From Pedobacter ghigonis (GTDB lineage: Bacteria; Bacteroidota; Bacteroidia; Sphingobacteriales; Sphingobacteriaceae), in contig NZ_CAESCM010000006.1 of NCBI RefSeq assembly GCF_903166585.1, positions 62,001 to 126,000 on the forward strand: a stretch of DNA of 64,000 nt, in the 5' to 3' direction. The position numbers were made by a program, and so were the translations under genes. The notes beneath the pieces were generated by a model. The model did not search any database and was not told the DNA's origin. It saw nothing but the letters and a program-made list of their open reading frames with translations. This document shows positions 7,934-18,089 of this stretch, piece after piece; the stretch's first letter is position 1; each line of letters starts with the position of its first letter.

Positions 7934-8326
7934 TTAGTTTAAAAGAAAACTAGGTTGATCTTCTTCTAAGGAAAGGATCTTTGAAATTTTCTTCAGCAAC
8001 ACATCCATCTGGAAGGGTTTCGATAAGAAATCATCCTGACCGTAATTCAAAGTTGTAAAATCCTTTGGATCATATAATCCTGAAATCAATAAAATCGGAA
8101 TTTTCGAAGTGCTTTCTATAGATTTTAACTGTTCGCACAAAATACGGCCATCTATATGTCCCAGTGAAATATCAAGTAAGATCAAATCAGGATTAAACTG
8201 TGCTATGCGGTTAAAAATTTCTTCTCCGTCATTTAATGCCGAAACTTTAAATCCCCCAATTTCCAATATCAATTGTATGGTTTCTAAAACCTCAATATCA
8301 TCATCTACTACCAGTATTCTCTTCAT
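7934..8326 (-). CDS. Single-domain response regulator (receiver only)
   Basis: A 130-aa receiver domain. The ATG at 8326 gives MKRILVVDDD, the normal first strand; a longer frame would need a TTG four codons earlier. Asp8-Asp10 form the acidic pocket, Asp52 in DLILLDISLG is the phosphoacceptor, LLISGL supplies the switch Ser, and FLSKPFQ the conserved Lys. There is no output domain and no kinase next door, so it probably relays phosphate or acts by protein contact (CheY/Spo0F style). Its partner cannot be told from the sequence. It has its own terminator. Confidence 0.92.
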   Translation of the reverse strand: MKRILVVDDDIEVLETIQLILEIGGFKVSALNDGEEIFNRIAQFNPDLILLDISLGHIDGRILCEQLKSIESTSKIPILLISGLYDPKDFTTLNYGQDDFLSKPFQMDVLLKKISKILSLEEDQPSFLLN

Positions 8327-8451
8327 ATGTGTTAGCAATTATATGCCCTTAAAACTATAACAAATGTTTGTTGCGTTATGTTTACAATCTTAAGCATATT
8401 TTAACAATTTATATATAGCCTTTTATTTATAGCCACAATATAAGTTTTGCT

Positions 8452-9315
8452 TTAACTGGCTTGTTGTATGATGCCTTCTTTATGCAAAATGAAATTAAAC
8501 AGTTCATCGATCGGTTTTTGTAATATTTTACCGGGTTCGATGCCATTTTCTACCAATACCGAAATGAGTGCATCCTGGTAATAATAGGCTATTGAACCTA
8601 CAAAATGGCAGGGTACATTTTTATGTTTGGGGTAATCCTTAATGTTGGTATCTACGAATTCCTGAAAGCCTTTTCTTAATATTTCCTGAATAAAAGGATG
8701 GTCTTTATGGTTGGCCATGAAGCGGCTAAAACCTGCTAAATAGATGTTTGGAAAGGGTTTTTGGTACACATTGGTAATAATCTGCTCCTTTTCTGCGGGG
8801 AATGTCTTTTTAAATTCTGCAGCTAAATTTGAAGGCATTTTATTGTACAGATAGCTTAACAATACTTTTTTTCCAAAGAAGGTACCTGAGCCCTCATCGC
8901 CTAAAACATAACCTAAGCCATGGTGGCCATCATGGATTTTCTTCCCGTCGAAATAACAAATGTTTGAACCGGTACCTAAAATACAGTTTAAGCCTTCAGC
9001 ATTTCCACATGTAGCATAAACAGACCCTAAAAGATCATGGTCTACAGAAATAAAAGCTTTGGTAAAAATAGTTGATAACCCGTTCGAAACCACCTCGTGT
9101 TTATCGGGAGATGAGCAACCTGCGCCGAAAAAGTAAATTTCTTTAACCTCATCTGCATATTGGATTAAGGACTCGTTTTTAGAAATTAACCTGGCAATTT
9201 CTTGCTCACTTAAAAAATAAGGGTTTATTCCCGGCGTACTAAACTTAATAGTTTCGCCATTGTGATAGCCCATCCAATCCGTTTTTGATGAGCCACTATC
9301 TGCAACAAGTATCAT
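8452..9315 (-). CDS. N-acetylglucosamine kinase-like protein (BadF/BadG/BcrA/BcrD ATPase family)
   Basis: A 287-aa protein of the ASKHA sugar-kinase fold. MILVADSGSSKTDW is the phosphate-1 loop, HDLLGSVYAT and LNCILGTGSNICYF the central nucleotide-binding block, and GLGYVLGDEGSGTFFGKK a conserved glycine-rich segment of eukaryote-like GlcNAc kinases. It likely phosphorylates an amino sugar (GlcNAc) in the cytoplasm for entry to cell-wall or catabolic pools; the exact sugar is not provable here. It is a single gene, 243 bp from the efflux operon, and that gap shows no further gene. Confidence 0.85.
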   Translation of the reverse strand: MILVADSGSSKTDWMGYHNGETIKFSTPGINPYFLSEQEIARLISKNESLIQYADEVKEIYFFGAGCSSPDKHEVVSNGLSTIFTKAFISVDHDLLGSVYATCGNAEGLNCILGTGSNICYFDGKKIHDGHHGLGYVLGDEGSGTFFGKKVLLSYLYNKMPSNLAAEFKKTFPAEKEQIITNVYQKPFPNIYLAGFSRFMANHKDHPFIQEILRKGFQEFVDTNIKDYPKHKNVPCHFVGSIAYYYQDALISVLVENGIEPGKILQKPIDELFNFILHKEGIIQQAS

Positions 9316-9558
9316 GGATTAAATATAAAGATTTATTACAAAATTTTAAACATTCAATAATTTCGTTACTTCATTTTAACGCTTATTGGCAGTATTTTAA
9401 CCTCAATATAAATTTACTAATGGTTTTTAATCAGTAGTTTATATTTTTTAACAAGCAATTGTAATATTTAAATGTTTTATTGCCAAAATTCAACAGTAAC
9501 TGCCTAATCACGATTTTAAGGAGGTAACCATCCAGGTTAGCAAATCATTGTTATAAAT

Positions 9559-10869
9559 TTAGTTTAATAAATCAATACTTCCACTAATTGTTTTTAATGT
9601 GGTTTCTGCTATTTTGGCTTGGTATTGCATCTCGATAAAGCGGTTTTGTGCATCAATTGCATTGCGTTGTGCTTCTCTCAGTTCTAAAGGGGCAATGCTG
9701 CCTAATCGGTATTTAGCTAAGGTAATATCCAGGTTTTCTTTGGCAATATCTACATTTCGCTGCTCAAGCTTAATCAAATCCAGGTAGGTGTTGTAATTTT
9801 CGTAGGCAGTAAGCAATTGTGCGTTTACATCCAGCTTGGTTTTATTCAGGGTAATGGCCGAGTTATCGATCTCTATTTTTGCATTACGCTCTTGCTGGCG
9901 CTGTAAAAAACCATTAAACAAATTAATACTTGCGGTAACCCCATAGGTAAATCCGTTTGCAGCAAATTTTTGGTTAAAGCCTGTTGGACTGGTACTGTTT
10001 GCCCTGCTGTAACCCGAATTTAAGCTTACCGATGGGTACCTGGCCCCGCGGATCGATTTTAGATTTAAAGCAGCAATGCGCTGATTAATAAAGGCGTTCT
10101 GCACATTGGGGTTCTGCTGCCCGGCTAGTTCGGCCATTTTACTAAACGAAATACCTTTATCTACCTCAATTTTATTTTCTACCGAAAAAGAAGTGCTGAT
10201 ATCCCTCACCATTAACTGGTTTAAACGTACCCTGGCAACCTGCAAAGTGTTTTTAGCCTGTAAATAGCTTGAAGTATCTGTATTGTAATCTACCTGTGCG
10301 CTTAATACATCCAGTTTTGAGCCACGGCCGAGTTGTAATTTTGTTTTGGCAATATTAGCGCGCAAAACGGAAACATCCATAGCACTATCAGCCGCGATAA
10401 CCAGCTGTTGTTGCCTTACCACATCGTAATAAGCCGTAATTACATCAGCTACGGTAGTTAAAATGGTTAAGCGGGCATTCAGTTCACCTTGTTTTTGCAG
10501 TTCTTTCAGCCTGTCGTAATTGGCAAACATGCTAAAACCATCAAAAATGGTCCAGTTTAAATCGGCACCATAACTGTTATTGGTGCTTTTAGCACCCGTA
10601 ATTACCCTATCCGGCCCGGTTGCAGGCGTTTGCCGTGTATTTTGGATGCTCCCTCCGTTGGTATAACTTCCGGTGAGGTTAGGCAGCATACCTGCATTAC
10701 CGATATTGGCATTGTTTTTTGCAATGTCGATCTGGTTTTTGCTGATTTTGATATCGTAGTTATTCTGTAAAGCAATGGTAATGGCCTGTTGCAGGCTTAG
10801 CTTTTCTTGTGCAAAACCCGAAAGCGATAAGCTTATCAGCAGGATAAATATTCTTAATTTCTTGCTCAT
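9559..10869 (-). CDS. TolC-family outer membrane efflux protein
   Basis: A 436-aa protein with a signal peptide (residues 1-20, ending GFAQ) and two OEP repeats rich in coiled coil, e.g. LSLQQAITIALQNNYDIKIS at the start and VDIAKENLDITLAKYRLGSI near the end. It forms the trimeric outer-membrane duct of a tripartite pump. It is the last gene of the operon adaptor-pump-TolC, one base after the RND pump stop, so it is translated together with it. Function as exit channel is certain by family; the exported compounds are unknown. Confidence 0.93.
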   Translation of the reverse strand: MSKKLRIFILLISLSLSGFAQEKLSLQQAITIALQNNYDIKISKNQIDIAKNNANIGNAGMLPNLTGSYTNGGSIQNTRQTPATGPDRVITGAKSTNNSYGADLNWTIFDGFSMFANYDRLKELQKQGELNARLTILTTVADVITAYYDVVRQQQLVIAADSAMDVSVLRANIAKTKLQLGRGSKLDVLSAQVDYNTDTSSYLQAKNTLQVARVRLNQLMVRDISTSFSVENKIEVDKGISFSKMAELAGQQNPNVQNAFINQRIAALNLKSIRGARYPSVSLNSGYSRANSTSPTGFNQKFAANGFTYGVTASINLFNGFLQRQQERNAKIEIDNSAITLNKTKLDVNAQLLTAYENYNTYLDLIKLEQRNVDIAKENLDITLAKYRLGSIAPLELREAQRNAIDAQNRFIEMQYQAKIAETTLKTISGSIDLLN

Positions 10870-10870
10870 C

Positions 10871-13800
10871 TTATTCTTCTATATGTAAAGCTTCCTGTTC
10901 AAAACGATGCGCTTCTTTTAATTCTTTATTCGGTTTGTAAGGTTTGGCCCAATACGAATAAATGGCAGGGATTACAAACAGCGTTAATACCAATGAGAAC
11001 AAGGTACCACCCACAATTACGGTTCCCATACTCATTCTGCTTTTTGCCGCAGCACCCAAAGCAAGTGCAATAGGCAAGGCACCAATGGCAATAGCCAAAC
11101 TGGTCATTAAAATAGGGCGTAAACGCGAAACGGCAGCTTCTCTGATGGCTTCCGGAATGGCCATGCCTTTTTCTTTAAGCTGGTTGGCAAATTCTACAAT
11201 TAAGATACCGTTTTTAGTTACCAGACCAATGAGCATAATGGTACCAATCTGGCTGAAGATATTCCAGCTTTGGCCACATAACCAGAGCGATAAAAATGCC
11301 CCGGCAACGGCCATAGGTACAGTTAAAATGATAATAATCGGATCTTTAAAGCTTTCAAATTGTGCCGAAAGGATTAAATAAACCAGTAACAAAGCCAGGC
11401 CAAAGGCAAAGAAGGTGTTAGATGAACTTTCTTTAAAATCGCGCGATTCGCCACTCAAATCGGTTGAGAAGGTTTCGTCTAATACTTTTTTCGAGATTGC
11501 ATCCATGGCGTCGATGCCTTCGCCAATACTTTTACCCGGCGCTAAACCTGCCGAAACCGTAGCGGCAATAAAACGGTTGTTGCGGTACAATTGTGGCGGG
11601 CTGCTTTCTTCTTTATCAGTAACCACATTATCGAGCTGAACCAGTTCGCCTTTGTCATTACGTACGTAGACCGAACTCAAATCCAAAGGATCTTTTCTGT
11701 CACCGCGATCGAACTGGCCAATTACCTGATACTGTTTTCCATTCATGAAAAAGTAAGAGAACCTTTGTCCGCTTAAACCTAAATTTAAGGTTTGTGCAAT
11801 GGCCGAAATAGAAACCCCCAGATTTTTGGCTTTATCGCGGTCGATGGTCAGGTTAATTTCCGGCTTGTTAAATTTCAGGTTCACATCCGAAACGGTAAAT
11901 GTAGGGTCTTTGGCTACTGCATCCATAAACAATGGGATTTTCTCGCGTAGCTTTTCAAAATTTTGTGCCTGAATAATGTAACTAATGGGTAAACCGCCCC
12001 GGCGACCAACAGAAATGGTAGGCTGCTGGCTCACAATGGTTTTTCCTTCGGTGTATTTTTTGGTAACCCGGGTCAGCATGTCTGCAATGTCTTTTTGCGA
12101 ACGTTCACGTGTTTCCGGATCGGTTAAGCCCATACGCACAAAACCTGAGTTTACAGCACCCGAACCACCAAAACTTGGTGAGCTAATGGTAATGTTTACA
12201 TTCTTTTCGGGAACAGAATCGATCACCAACTGGTTCAGTTTCATGATAAACTTATCGGTATAGGCAAAAGAAGCTCCCTCGGGTGTAGATACGTTAATGT
12301 TGATGGCACTGCGGTCATCATAGGGAGCGGTTTCTTTGGGTAATATCTTCCAGAAAAGGAAAATAAGGCCCATACACACCAGGATAATCGGTACTGAAAG
12401 CCATCTTTTATCTAAAAATTTATTCAGATTCGATTCGTAGGCATCGTTTAATTTTACAAAATAAGGTTCAGTCCAGTTGTAGAAACGCGATGGTTTATGC
12501 CCTCCTTTCTTCATCAGGTAAGCATTAAGCATCGGTGTAAGGGTAAGTGAAACGAAGGCTGATACCAATACGGCAGCCCCGATTACCACGCCAAACTCCC
12601 TGAACAAACGCCCTACGAATCCTTGTAAGAAAATTACCGGTAAAAACACTGCCGCCAGCGTAATGGAGATCGAAATTACAGCAAAAAAGATTTCGTTCGA
12701 TCCTTTTATGGCAGCTTCAAAGGGCGACATGCCTTCTTCTACCTTTTTGAAGATATTTTCGGTAACTACAATCCCGTCATCCACCACCAAACCTGTTGCC
12801 AGTACAATGGCCAGTAAACTCAATACGTTTATCGAAAAGCCAAAGGCATACATGATAAAGAACGTAAAAATAAGTGATACCGGAATATCAATCAACGGCC
12901 TGAAAGCGATGGCCCAGTCTCTAAAAAACAGGTAAATAATTAAAATTACCAGTACCAGCGATAAACCGATGGTTTCGGCAACTTCGGTAACCGAACGTTT
13001 AATGAAAAGCGTATTGTCTAAGGCTACTTTTAATTTAATGTCTTGTGGAATATCGGCCTTTAATTTGTCGAAACGTTTGTAAAATTCTTTACTGATATCG
13101 AGGTAATTGGCTCCCGGTTGCGGGATTATGGCAATGGCCACCATCGGCCTGCCTGATTCGCGTAAAACAGTCTCCTCGTTCTCGGGACCTAAAACGGCAT
13201 AACCCACATCCTTTAATTTAATTACCTGGTTGCTGTCTGATTTCAGGATCAGGTTATTAAACTCGTTTTCGTTGGTTAATTTACCAAGGGTTTTTACCGT
13301 AAGTTCGGTCGTTGCGCCGGTAATTTTTCCCGAGGGAAGTTCTACGTTCTCGTTATCCAAAGCGGTAACAATATCCTGCGAGGTTAAGCCATAAGCGCTC
13401 AGTTTATTTGGGTCCATCCAAATGCGCATGGCATATTTACGCTGCCCCTGAATTTGAACACTACTTACGCCCGGAATGGTTTGAATACGATCGGCAATTA
13501 CGTTTTCGGCAAAATCACTTAACTCAAGTGTATTGCGTTTATCACTCTGGATCGTCATCGATAAAATCGGATCAGAGTTGGCATCGGCCTTACTTACAAC
13601 CGGTAGCCCGTCAATATCTTTAGGAAGGTTTCTGGCGGCCTGCGAAACTTTATCACGAACATCATTGGCCGCCTCTTCAATGTTTTTATCGAGGTTAAAC
13701 TCAATGGTGATGTTGCTGGCTCCCTGGTTACTGGACGAGGAAATATTCCTGATCCCATCAATCGAGTTGATTGATTTTTCAAGCGGTTCAGTAATCTGCG

Positions 13801-13981
13801 ATTCAATGATATCTGAGTTGGCACCAGGGTAAGAGGTTCTTACCGAAACCACCGTTGGATCGATAGAAGGATACTCGCGCACCCCCAGAAAGGTATAGCC
13901 GATTATCCCGAAGAGAACAATCAACAGGTTCATCACAATGGCCAGAACGGGCCTTTTTATACTCGTGGTGGAGATACTCAT
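10871..13981 (-). CDS. RND efflux pump, inner-membrane permease (AcrB/HAE1 type)
   Basis: A 1036-aa proton-driven pump. N-terminal helix TSIKRPVLAIVMNLLIVLFG, two large periplasmic porter domains and 12 expected membrane helices. The proton-relay Asp pair appears in LATGLVVDDGIVVTENIF (helix 4), and TM10-TM11 carries KNGILIVEFANQL. Length and order match HAE1-family drug pumps rather than metal pumps. It sits between its adaptor (2-bp gap) and TolC (1-bp gap), a complete tripartite system. No regulator gene is adjacent, so control of the operon is not visible. Confidence 0.95.
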   Translation of the reverse strand: MSISTTSIKRPVLAIVMNLLIVLFGIIGYTFLGVREYPSIDPTVVSVRTSYPGANSDIIESQITEPLEKSINSIDGIRNISSSSNQGASNITIEFNLDKNIEEAANDVRDKVSQAARNLPKDIDGLPVVSKADANSDPILSMTIQSDKRNTLELSDFAENVIADRIQTIPGVSSVQIQGQRKYAMRIWMDPNKLSAYGLTSQDIVTALDNENVELPSGKITGATTELTVKTLGKLTNENEFNNLILKSDSNQVIKLKDVGYAVLGPENEETVLRESGRPMVAIAIIPQPGANYLDISKEFYKRFDKLKADIPQDIKLKVALDNTLFIKRSVTEVAETIGLSLVLVILIIYLFFRDWAIAFRPLIDIPVSLIFTFFIMYAFGFSINVLSLLAIVLATGLVVDDGIVVTENIFKKVEEGMSPFEAAIKGSNEIFFAVISISITLAAVFLPVIFLQGFVGRLFREFGVVIGAAVLVSAFVSLTLTPMLNAYLMKKGGHKPSRFYNWTEPYFVKLNDAYESNLNKFLDKRWLSVPIILVCMGLIFLFWKILPKETAPYDDRSAININVSTPEGASFAYTDKFIMKLNQLVIDSVPEKNVNITISSPSFGGSGAVNSGFVRMGLTDPETRERSQKDIADMLTRVTKKYTEGKTIVSQQPTISVGRRGGLPISYIIQAQNFEKLREKIPLFMDAVAKDPTFTVSDVNLKFNKPEINLTIDRDKAKNLGVSISAIAQTLNLGLSGQRFSYFFMNGKQYQVIGQFDRGDRKDPLDLSSVYVRNDKGELVQLDNVVTDKEESSPPQLYRNNRFIAATVSAGLAPGKSIGEGIDAMDAISKKVLDETFSTDLSGESRDFKESSSNTFFAFGLALLLVYLILSAQFESFKDPIIIILTVPMAVAGAFLSLWLCGQSWNIFSQIGTIMLIGLVTKNGILIVEFANQLKEKGMAIPEAIREAAVSRLRPILMTSLAIAIGALPIALALGAAAKSRMSMGTVIVGGTLFSLVLTLFVIPAIYSYWAKPYKPNKELKEAHRFEQEALHIEE

Positions 13982-13983
13982 AA

Positions 13984-15081
13984 TTATTCTTTAACCAAAT
14001 GAACTTTAACCGGCGCATCTTTCTTCAAAGCCATCGAGCCTGTGGTTAAAACGGTGTCGCCTGCTTTTAATCCCGAAGTAATCACAATGTTTTCATCGGT
14101 ACGGGTGCCTGCTTCTACTTTAACTTCCTGTGCTTTGCCATCTTTCTGGATATAAACAATTTTACCCTTTAACACCGGAATAACGGCTTCGTTAGGGATC
14201 AGAATAGCATTTTGAAGCGTATTTAAGGCCAGTTTAATTTTGGCAAATGAGCCAGGCAACAGTGCATTATCGGCATTTGGTGCCAAAGCCCTGATTTGTA
14301 AAGTACGCGTAGTGGCATTAATACCAGGTTCTATAGCATATACTTTTCCTTTGTTCTCTTTTGAAGAACCATCGGTAGTAAAAATAATTTCAGAACTTAT
14401 TTTAACCTGACCGGCATATTTCTCTGGTACGGAGAAGGTAACCTTAACCGGATTGGTGCTCACCAGATTGGCAATTACCGTGGCAGGTGTTAAATAGGTT
14501 CCGGCAGAGATGCTGCGTAAACCCACCCGGCCGGTAAAAGGTGCCCGGATAGTCGTTTTTGCCAGTTGTGCCCTGATTAATTGCGCTTGCGCCTGTAAAG
14601 ATTTTAAATCTGCCAGGGCCGTATCGTATTCTTCCTGACTGATTGCCCCCTTAGCCAGCAATTGTTTTGCCCGGTTTTCATTAGTGGCAGAAAGTTTTTG
14701 TTTCGTTAACGCATCCTGCAATTGCGCCTGTATATCTCTGTCGTTTACCTTTACCAGCACACTTCCTTTTGATACCGTGGTGCCTTCCTGGAAATAAATG
14801 CCGGTAACCAACCCCGATACTTCACTTTTTAACACAACCGATTCATTGGCTTCGATGGCACCAGTTACTTCCAGGTCGTTATTAAACGATACCGGTTTTA
14901 CTATAATACCATCTACCACAAGCGGTGCCGATTTGCCGTCTTTACCACCTGCTTTACCTTTTCCTGCACCGGCAGATGCTCCGCCTTTTCCCTCTAGTTT
15001 TTTGTTTGCGTTAATTCTGTAATATACCAGATAGGCCAGGCCCAGAGCTAAAACAGCATAAAAAATATACCTTTTCTTCAT
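13984..15081 (-). CDS. RND efflux periplasmic adaptor (membrane fusion protein)
   Basis: A 365-aa adaptor with an N-terminal membrane anchor (YIFYAVLALGLAYLVYY), a low-complexity Gly/Lys/Ala linker (residues ~30-50), a split lipoyl/barrel-sandwich domain (SEVSGLVTGIYFQEGTTVSK and ...TTIRAPFTGRVGLRSIS), an alpha-hairpin between them and a C-terminal membrane-proximal barrel. It links the pump to TolC. It is the first gene of the operon. On the minus strand at about 15150 a TATTTTTG box, of the TAnnTTTG type, could be the -7 element, but the -33 box is weak. Confidence 0.93.
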   Translation of the reverse strand: MKKRYIFYAVLALGLAYLVYYRINANKKLEGKGGASAGAGKGKAGGKDGKSAPLVVDGIIVKPVSFNNDLEVTGAIEANESVVLKSEVSGLVTGIYFQEGTTVSKGSVLVKVNDRDIQAQLQDALTKQKLSATNENRAKQLLAKGAISQEEYDTALADLKSLQAQAQLIRAQLAKTTIRAPFTGRVGLRSISAGTYLTPATVIANLVSTNPVKVTFSVPEKYAGQVKISSEIIFTTDGSSKENKGKVYAIEPGINATTRTLQIRALAPNADNALLPGSFAKIKLALNTLQNAILIPNEAVIPVLKGKIVYIQKDGKAQEVKVEAGTRTDENIVITSGLKAGDTVLTTGSMALKKDAPVKVHLVKE

Positions 15082-15437
15082 GTTTAAATTTGTGTCGTGC
15101 GTGTTCCGGACATTAAAATAGCATTAATACCCTAGCATTAGAGCGCAAAAATATCCAAATAGTTTAGTCCTAAATTTGTTGTATTAAGGATGTTACAGCG
15201 CTATAGTTTGGAGTTTGCAGTTTTCAGAGGGGAGTTAACCCCTCGTAAACAAGATGTAATTGGCATTTATATGCTACAACTTAGTTAAAGGCAAGAATTA
15301 TGGTTGACGTTTATAGTTTGGCCGACCAAAAGACCATTAACCATCAACCATGATACAATGAAAATTTTACATCACATTTAGCTATTTCATAGTGAAAACC
15401 CATCAATAAATCTAAATTTGCAGCAAAGCAAGTGAAT
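15082..15437. other. 356-bp divergent intergenic region
   Basis: I see no gene here. It holds the start regions of the efflux operon (minus) and the M61 peptidase (plus). A TAAATTTG box at 15413-15420 lies 17 bp before the peptidase ATG. A short inverted repeat, GGGGAGTTAACCCCT, is near 15229-15243. Confidence 0.5.
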
Positions 15438-17267
15438 ATGTTTAATAAAAAATCAATTTTAAGTTTAGTTTTACTACTAACGTGTATTATGGCAGCGAAG
15501 GCGCAGGTAAAAATAGGCTTTGAGGTTTCTTTTAAAGAGCCGCAAGCACATTACGCAGAGGTGCAGATGAATATTTCTGGCCTGGCAAAGGATTATGTTG
15601 ATGTAAAAATGCCGGTATGGACCCCTGGTTCTTACCTGGTTCGCGAATTTGAAAAAAGCGTGGAAGAGTTCAAAGCTACTGCAGCAGGCAAAGAGGTTAA
15701 AGTAGAAAAAGTGAGGAAAAATATCTGGAGGATCTTTTCGGCAAAAGCGAAAGATATTCAGATCAATTACCGTGTTTATGCATTCGAAATTTCTGTTCGT
15801 ACAGCATTTATCGATGACTCGCATGCATTTTTATCGCCTACGGCAATTTTTATGCATCCTGACGGAATGGTTAAATCGCCAAGTACGGTTAAGATTATTC
15901 CTTTTAATACCTGGTCTAAAGTTTCTACAGGCCTAACTCCGGTTGCAGGCGAGCAGTTTACCTATAAAGCAAGCGATTTTGATATTTTATATGATAGCCC
16001 GATTGAAGTAGGTAACCAGGATACTTTTGAGTTTACTGCTGCGGGTGTTCGCCATGAAGTGGCCATGTACGGTGGTGGTAACTACGATAAAGAAAAACTT
16101 AAAGTAGATATGGCTAAAATTGTAGAGAAAGAAACTGCTGTTTATGGCGAAAACCCAAATAAATACTACCTTTTTATTGTACATAACTTTTTAAAAGGTG
16201 GTGGTGGTTTAGAGCATTTAAACTCTACTACATTGGGGGCAACCAGAAATGCCTACAATACCGCCGAAGGTTATAAAGGCTTTTTAGGTTTGGTTGCACA
16301 CGAATATCACCACCTTTGGAATGTGAAACGTTTGCGTCCGGTTGCATTAGGCCCCTTCGATTACGATAACGAGAATTACACCACTAACCTTTGGGTGGCC
16401 GAAGGTTTTACCTCTTATTACGAGAATAAATATTTACACCGTGCAGGTTTTACTGATGTAAACGAATTTTTGAAAGATTTGGCAGGAGGTGTAGGTACGG
16501 TTTTAAATACTCCTGGTGCCAAATACCAGTCGGCCGCTTCTTCTAGTTATGACGCCTGGATCATCGGGTATCGTCCGAACGAGAACTCAAAAAACAATTC
16601 GATTTCTTACTACAATAAAGGTGAGGTGATTGGTATTTTGATGGATCTTGAAATTATTAACGCCACAAAAGGTGCTAAAAGTTTGGATGATGTGATGAAA
16701 GCCATGTACCTGCAATGCAAAACTTTAAAACGCGGCTATACAGATGCCGAATTTAAAGCCATGGTTGAAAAAATATCTGGAATTAGTTTTACCAATTTCT
16801 GGGCGAAATATGTTAACGGTGTAGATGATGTAGAGTACGTAAAATATTTCGGCTATGCAGGTGTTGATGTTTCGACCGAAAATGCCACTCCGGGAAAACC
16901 TGTTACTGGTGCCAGCGGACAGCTCAGCAGCGAGGGTTTAACCATTACGGCTACGGTAAGAAATTCTGCTGCCTGGATTAGTGGATTAAATGTTAATGAT
17001 GTGGTACTGGCCTTAGATGATACTTCACTGAGCGATGCCCTTTCAACTATCAGGTTAAAAAGCCCGGCTTTATCATTAGATGTATTGCCATTGGTAGCTA
17101 AAAAGAATATTGGCGATGTGCTGAAACTTAAAGTTAAACGCGATGGCCTGGAGAAAGAAATTTCTTTAACCCTGAAAGAAAACCCGAATGTACGCTTGAA
17201 GGCAACTGTTAACGAAAATGCAACAGCCGCTCAGAAAGCAGTATTGAAAAAATGGACAGGAGTTTAG
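15438..17267 (+). CDS. M61 family peptidase (glycyl aminopeptidase-like) with PDZ domain
   Basis: A 609-aa exported protein. I chose the ATG at 15438 (MFNKKSILSLVLLLTCIMAAKAQ, a good signal peptide) over the GTG two codons earlier. An N-terminal beta-rich domain is followed by the gluzincin core: FLGLVAHEYHHLWNVKRLRP carries HExxH, and LWVAEGFTSYYENKY the third zinc ligand Glu. The C-terminus (about 490-590) is PDZ-like (SGLNVNDVVLALDD). Family members hydrolyse peptides with small N-terminal residues; location is periplasm or cell surface. It is a single gene closed by the hairpin at 17303-17342. Confidence 0.92.
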   Translation: MFNKKSILSLVLLLTCIMAAKAQVKIGFEVSFKEPQAHYAEVQMNISGLAKDYVDVKMPVWTPGSYLVREFEKSVEEFKATAAGKEVKVEKVRKNIWRIFSAKAKDIQINYRVYAFEISVRTAFIDDSHAFLSPTAIFMHPDGMVKSPSTVKIIPFNTWSKVSTGLTPVAGEQFTYKASDFDILYDSPIEVGNQDTFEFTAAGVRHEVAMYGGGNYDKEKLKVDMAKIVEKETAVYGENPNKYYLFIVHNFLKGGGGLEHLNSTTLGATRNAYNTAEGYKGFLGLVAHEYHHLWNVKRLRPVALGPFDYDNENYTTNLWVAEGFTSYYENKYLHRAGFTDVNEFLKDLAGGVGTVLNTPGAKYQSAASSSYDAWIIGYRPNENSKNNSISYYNKGEVIGILMDLEIINATKGAKSLDDVMKAMYLQCKTLKRGYTDAEFKAMVEKISGISFTNFWAKYVNGVDDVEYVKYFGYAGVDVSTENATPGKPVTGASGQLSSEGLTITATVRNSAAWISGLNVNDVVLALDDTSLSDALSTIRLKSPALSLDVLPLVAKKNIGDVLKLKVKRDGLEKEISLTLKENPNVRLKATVNENATAAQKAVLKKWTGV

Positions 17268-17302
17268 TTAACAGTTTCTGTTAACAGCGCTCACTAGGGC
17301 AT

Positions 17303-17342
17303 AAAAAAATCCCGTAAGATTAATTTCTTACGGGATTTTTTT
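17303..17342. terminator. Bidirectional terminator, 17-bp perfect stem
   Basis: AAAAAAATCCCGTAAGA and its exact complement surround a TTAATT loop, with T runs on both strands. It separates the convergent M61 peptidase and the outer-membrane protein gene. Confidence 0.9.
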
Positions 17343-17370
17343 ATGCTTAGCGCTAATGCGCTGCCATTGT

Positions 17371-17835
17371 CTAGAAAGTATATCTAAAGCCTAAACCAAA
17401 TCTGCCGGCATTAAAATCACTGTCGTTGCTGCCCAAATAAATCCTTGGTCTCCAATCTAAAGCCAAAGCCAATGGTGCCCCGCTGAATTTATAATCTAAA
17501 CCAACCATCGGAACCAGGAAAAAGTTAGAGCCACCATCATACAATTGAATTGACGGACCACCACCTAGATACCAATCTAAGCCTCTTGCGCCTGGAATAG
17601 AAGAATTGTACTGTAAAAATCCCTGGATAATTGTAGAATTACCACCAAATAAAACATCGCCCTGAATAGCAGCTTTTGGACTAAAGTGATGTCTGATGGA
17701 TGGGCCTACCAATGTAGCACCATCGCCAAAATCGATACCTAAACCTAATCCGGTTTTATAGTTTTGAGCTTTAACGTTTGTTGTACTCAGTGCGAATAAT
17801 GCAATGCATCCTAAAATTGTAAATAACTTTTTCAT
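17371..17835 (-). CDS. Small outer-membrane beta-barrel protein
   Basis: A 154-aa protein with a signal peptide (MKKLFTILGCIALFALS...VKA, cut before QNYKTG) and alternating glycine/aromatic beta strands ending in GRFGLGFRYTF, the terminal aromatic typical of barrel insertion. Eight short strands are plausible, as in OmpX/OprG-sized barrels. No known substrate. It stands alone; the 254-bp gap to the acyl-CoA ligase holds only a weak hairpin (ATCAATC...GATTGAT, 18040-18058). Confidence 0.8.
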   Translation of the reverse strand: MKKLFTILGCIALFALSTTNVKAQNYKTGLGLGIDFGDGATLVGPSIRHHFSPKAAIQGDVLFGGNSTIIQGFLQYNSSIPGARGLDWYLGGGPSIQLYDGGSNFFLVPMVGLDYKFSGAPLALALDWRPRIYLGSNDSDFNAGRFGLGFRYTF

Positions 17836-18089
17836 AATTGATATGTTTTTGTAAAATAATTATCAGCCTAACAACTTTAATGCCGTTTCTGTTTTTAAGG
17901 TCAAAATCCGGAACGATTAAAAAACAATGCTTGCATAGTAATTTTGTAATTGCTAAGTTTAATTTTAAATTTTTGATGAGAATAAATACAGCTTTTGGCT
18001 AAGCAGGATGTATTATTTTAATTAAAGAGGCACATAATGATCAATCTTTATGATTGATTTTTTAACTTAACCAAATAATAACAATTCAT

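Noticed and set aside
9519..9541. AAGGAGGTAACCATCC resembles the reverse complement of the 16S rRNA 3' end
   Set aside because: Only AAGGAGGT and a few following bases agree; no rRNA sequence surrounds it, so it is chance similarity.
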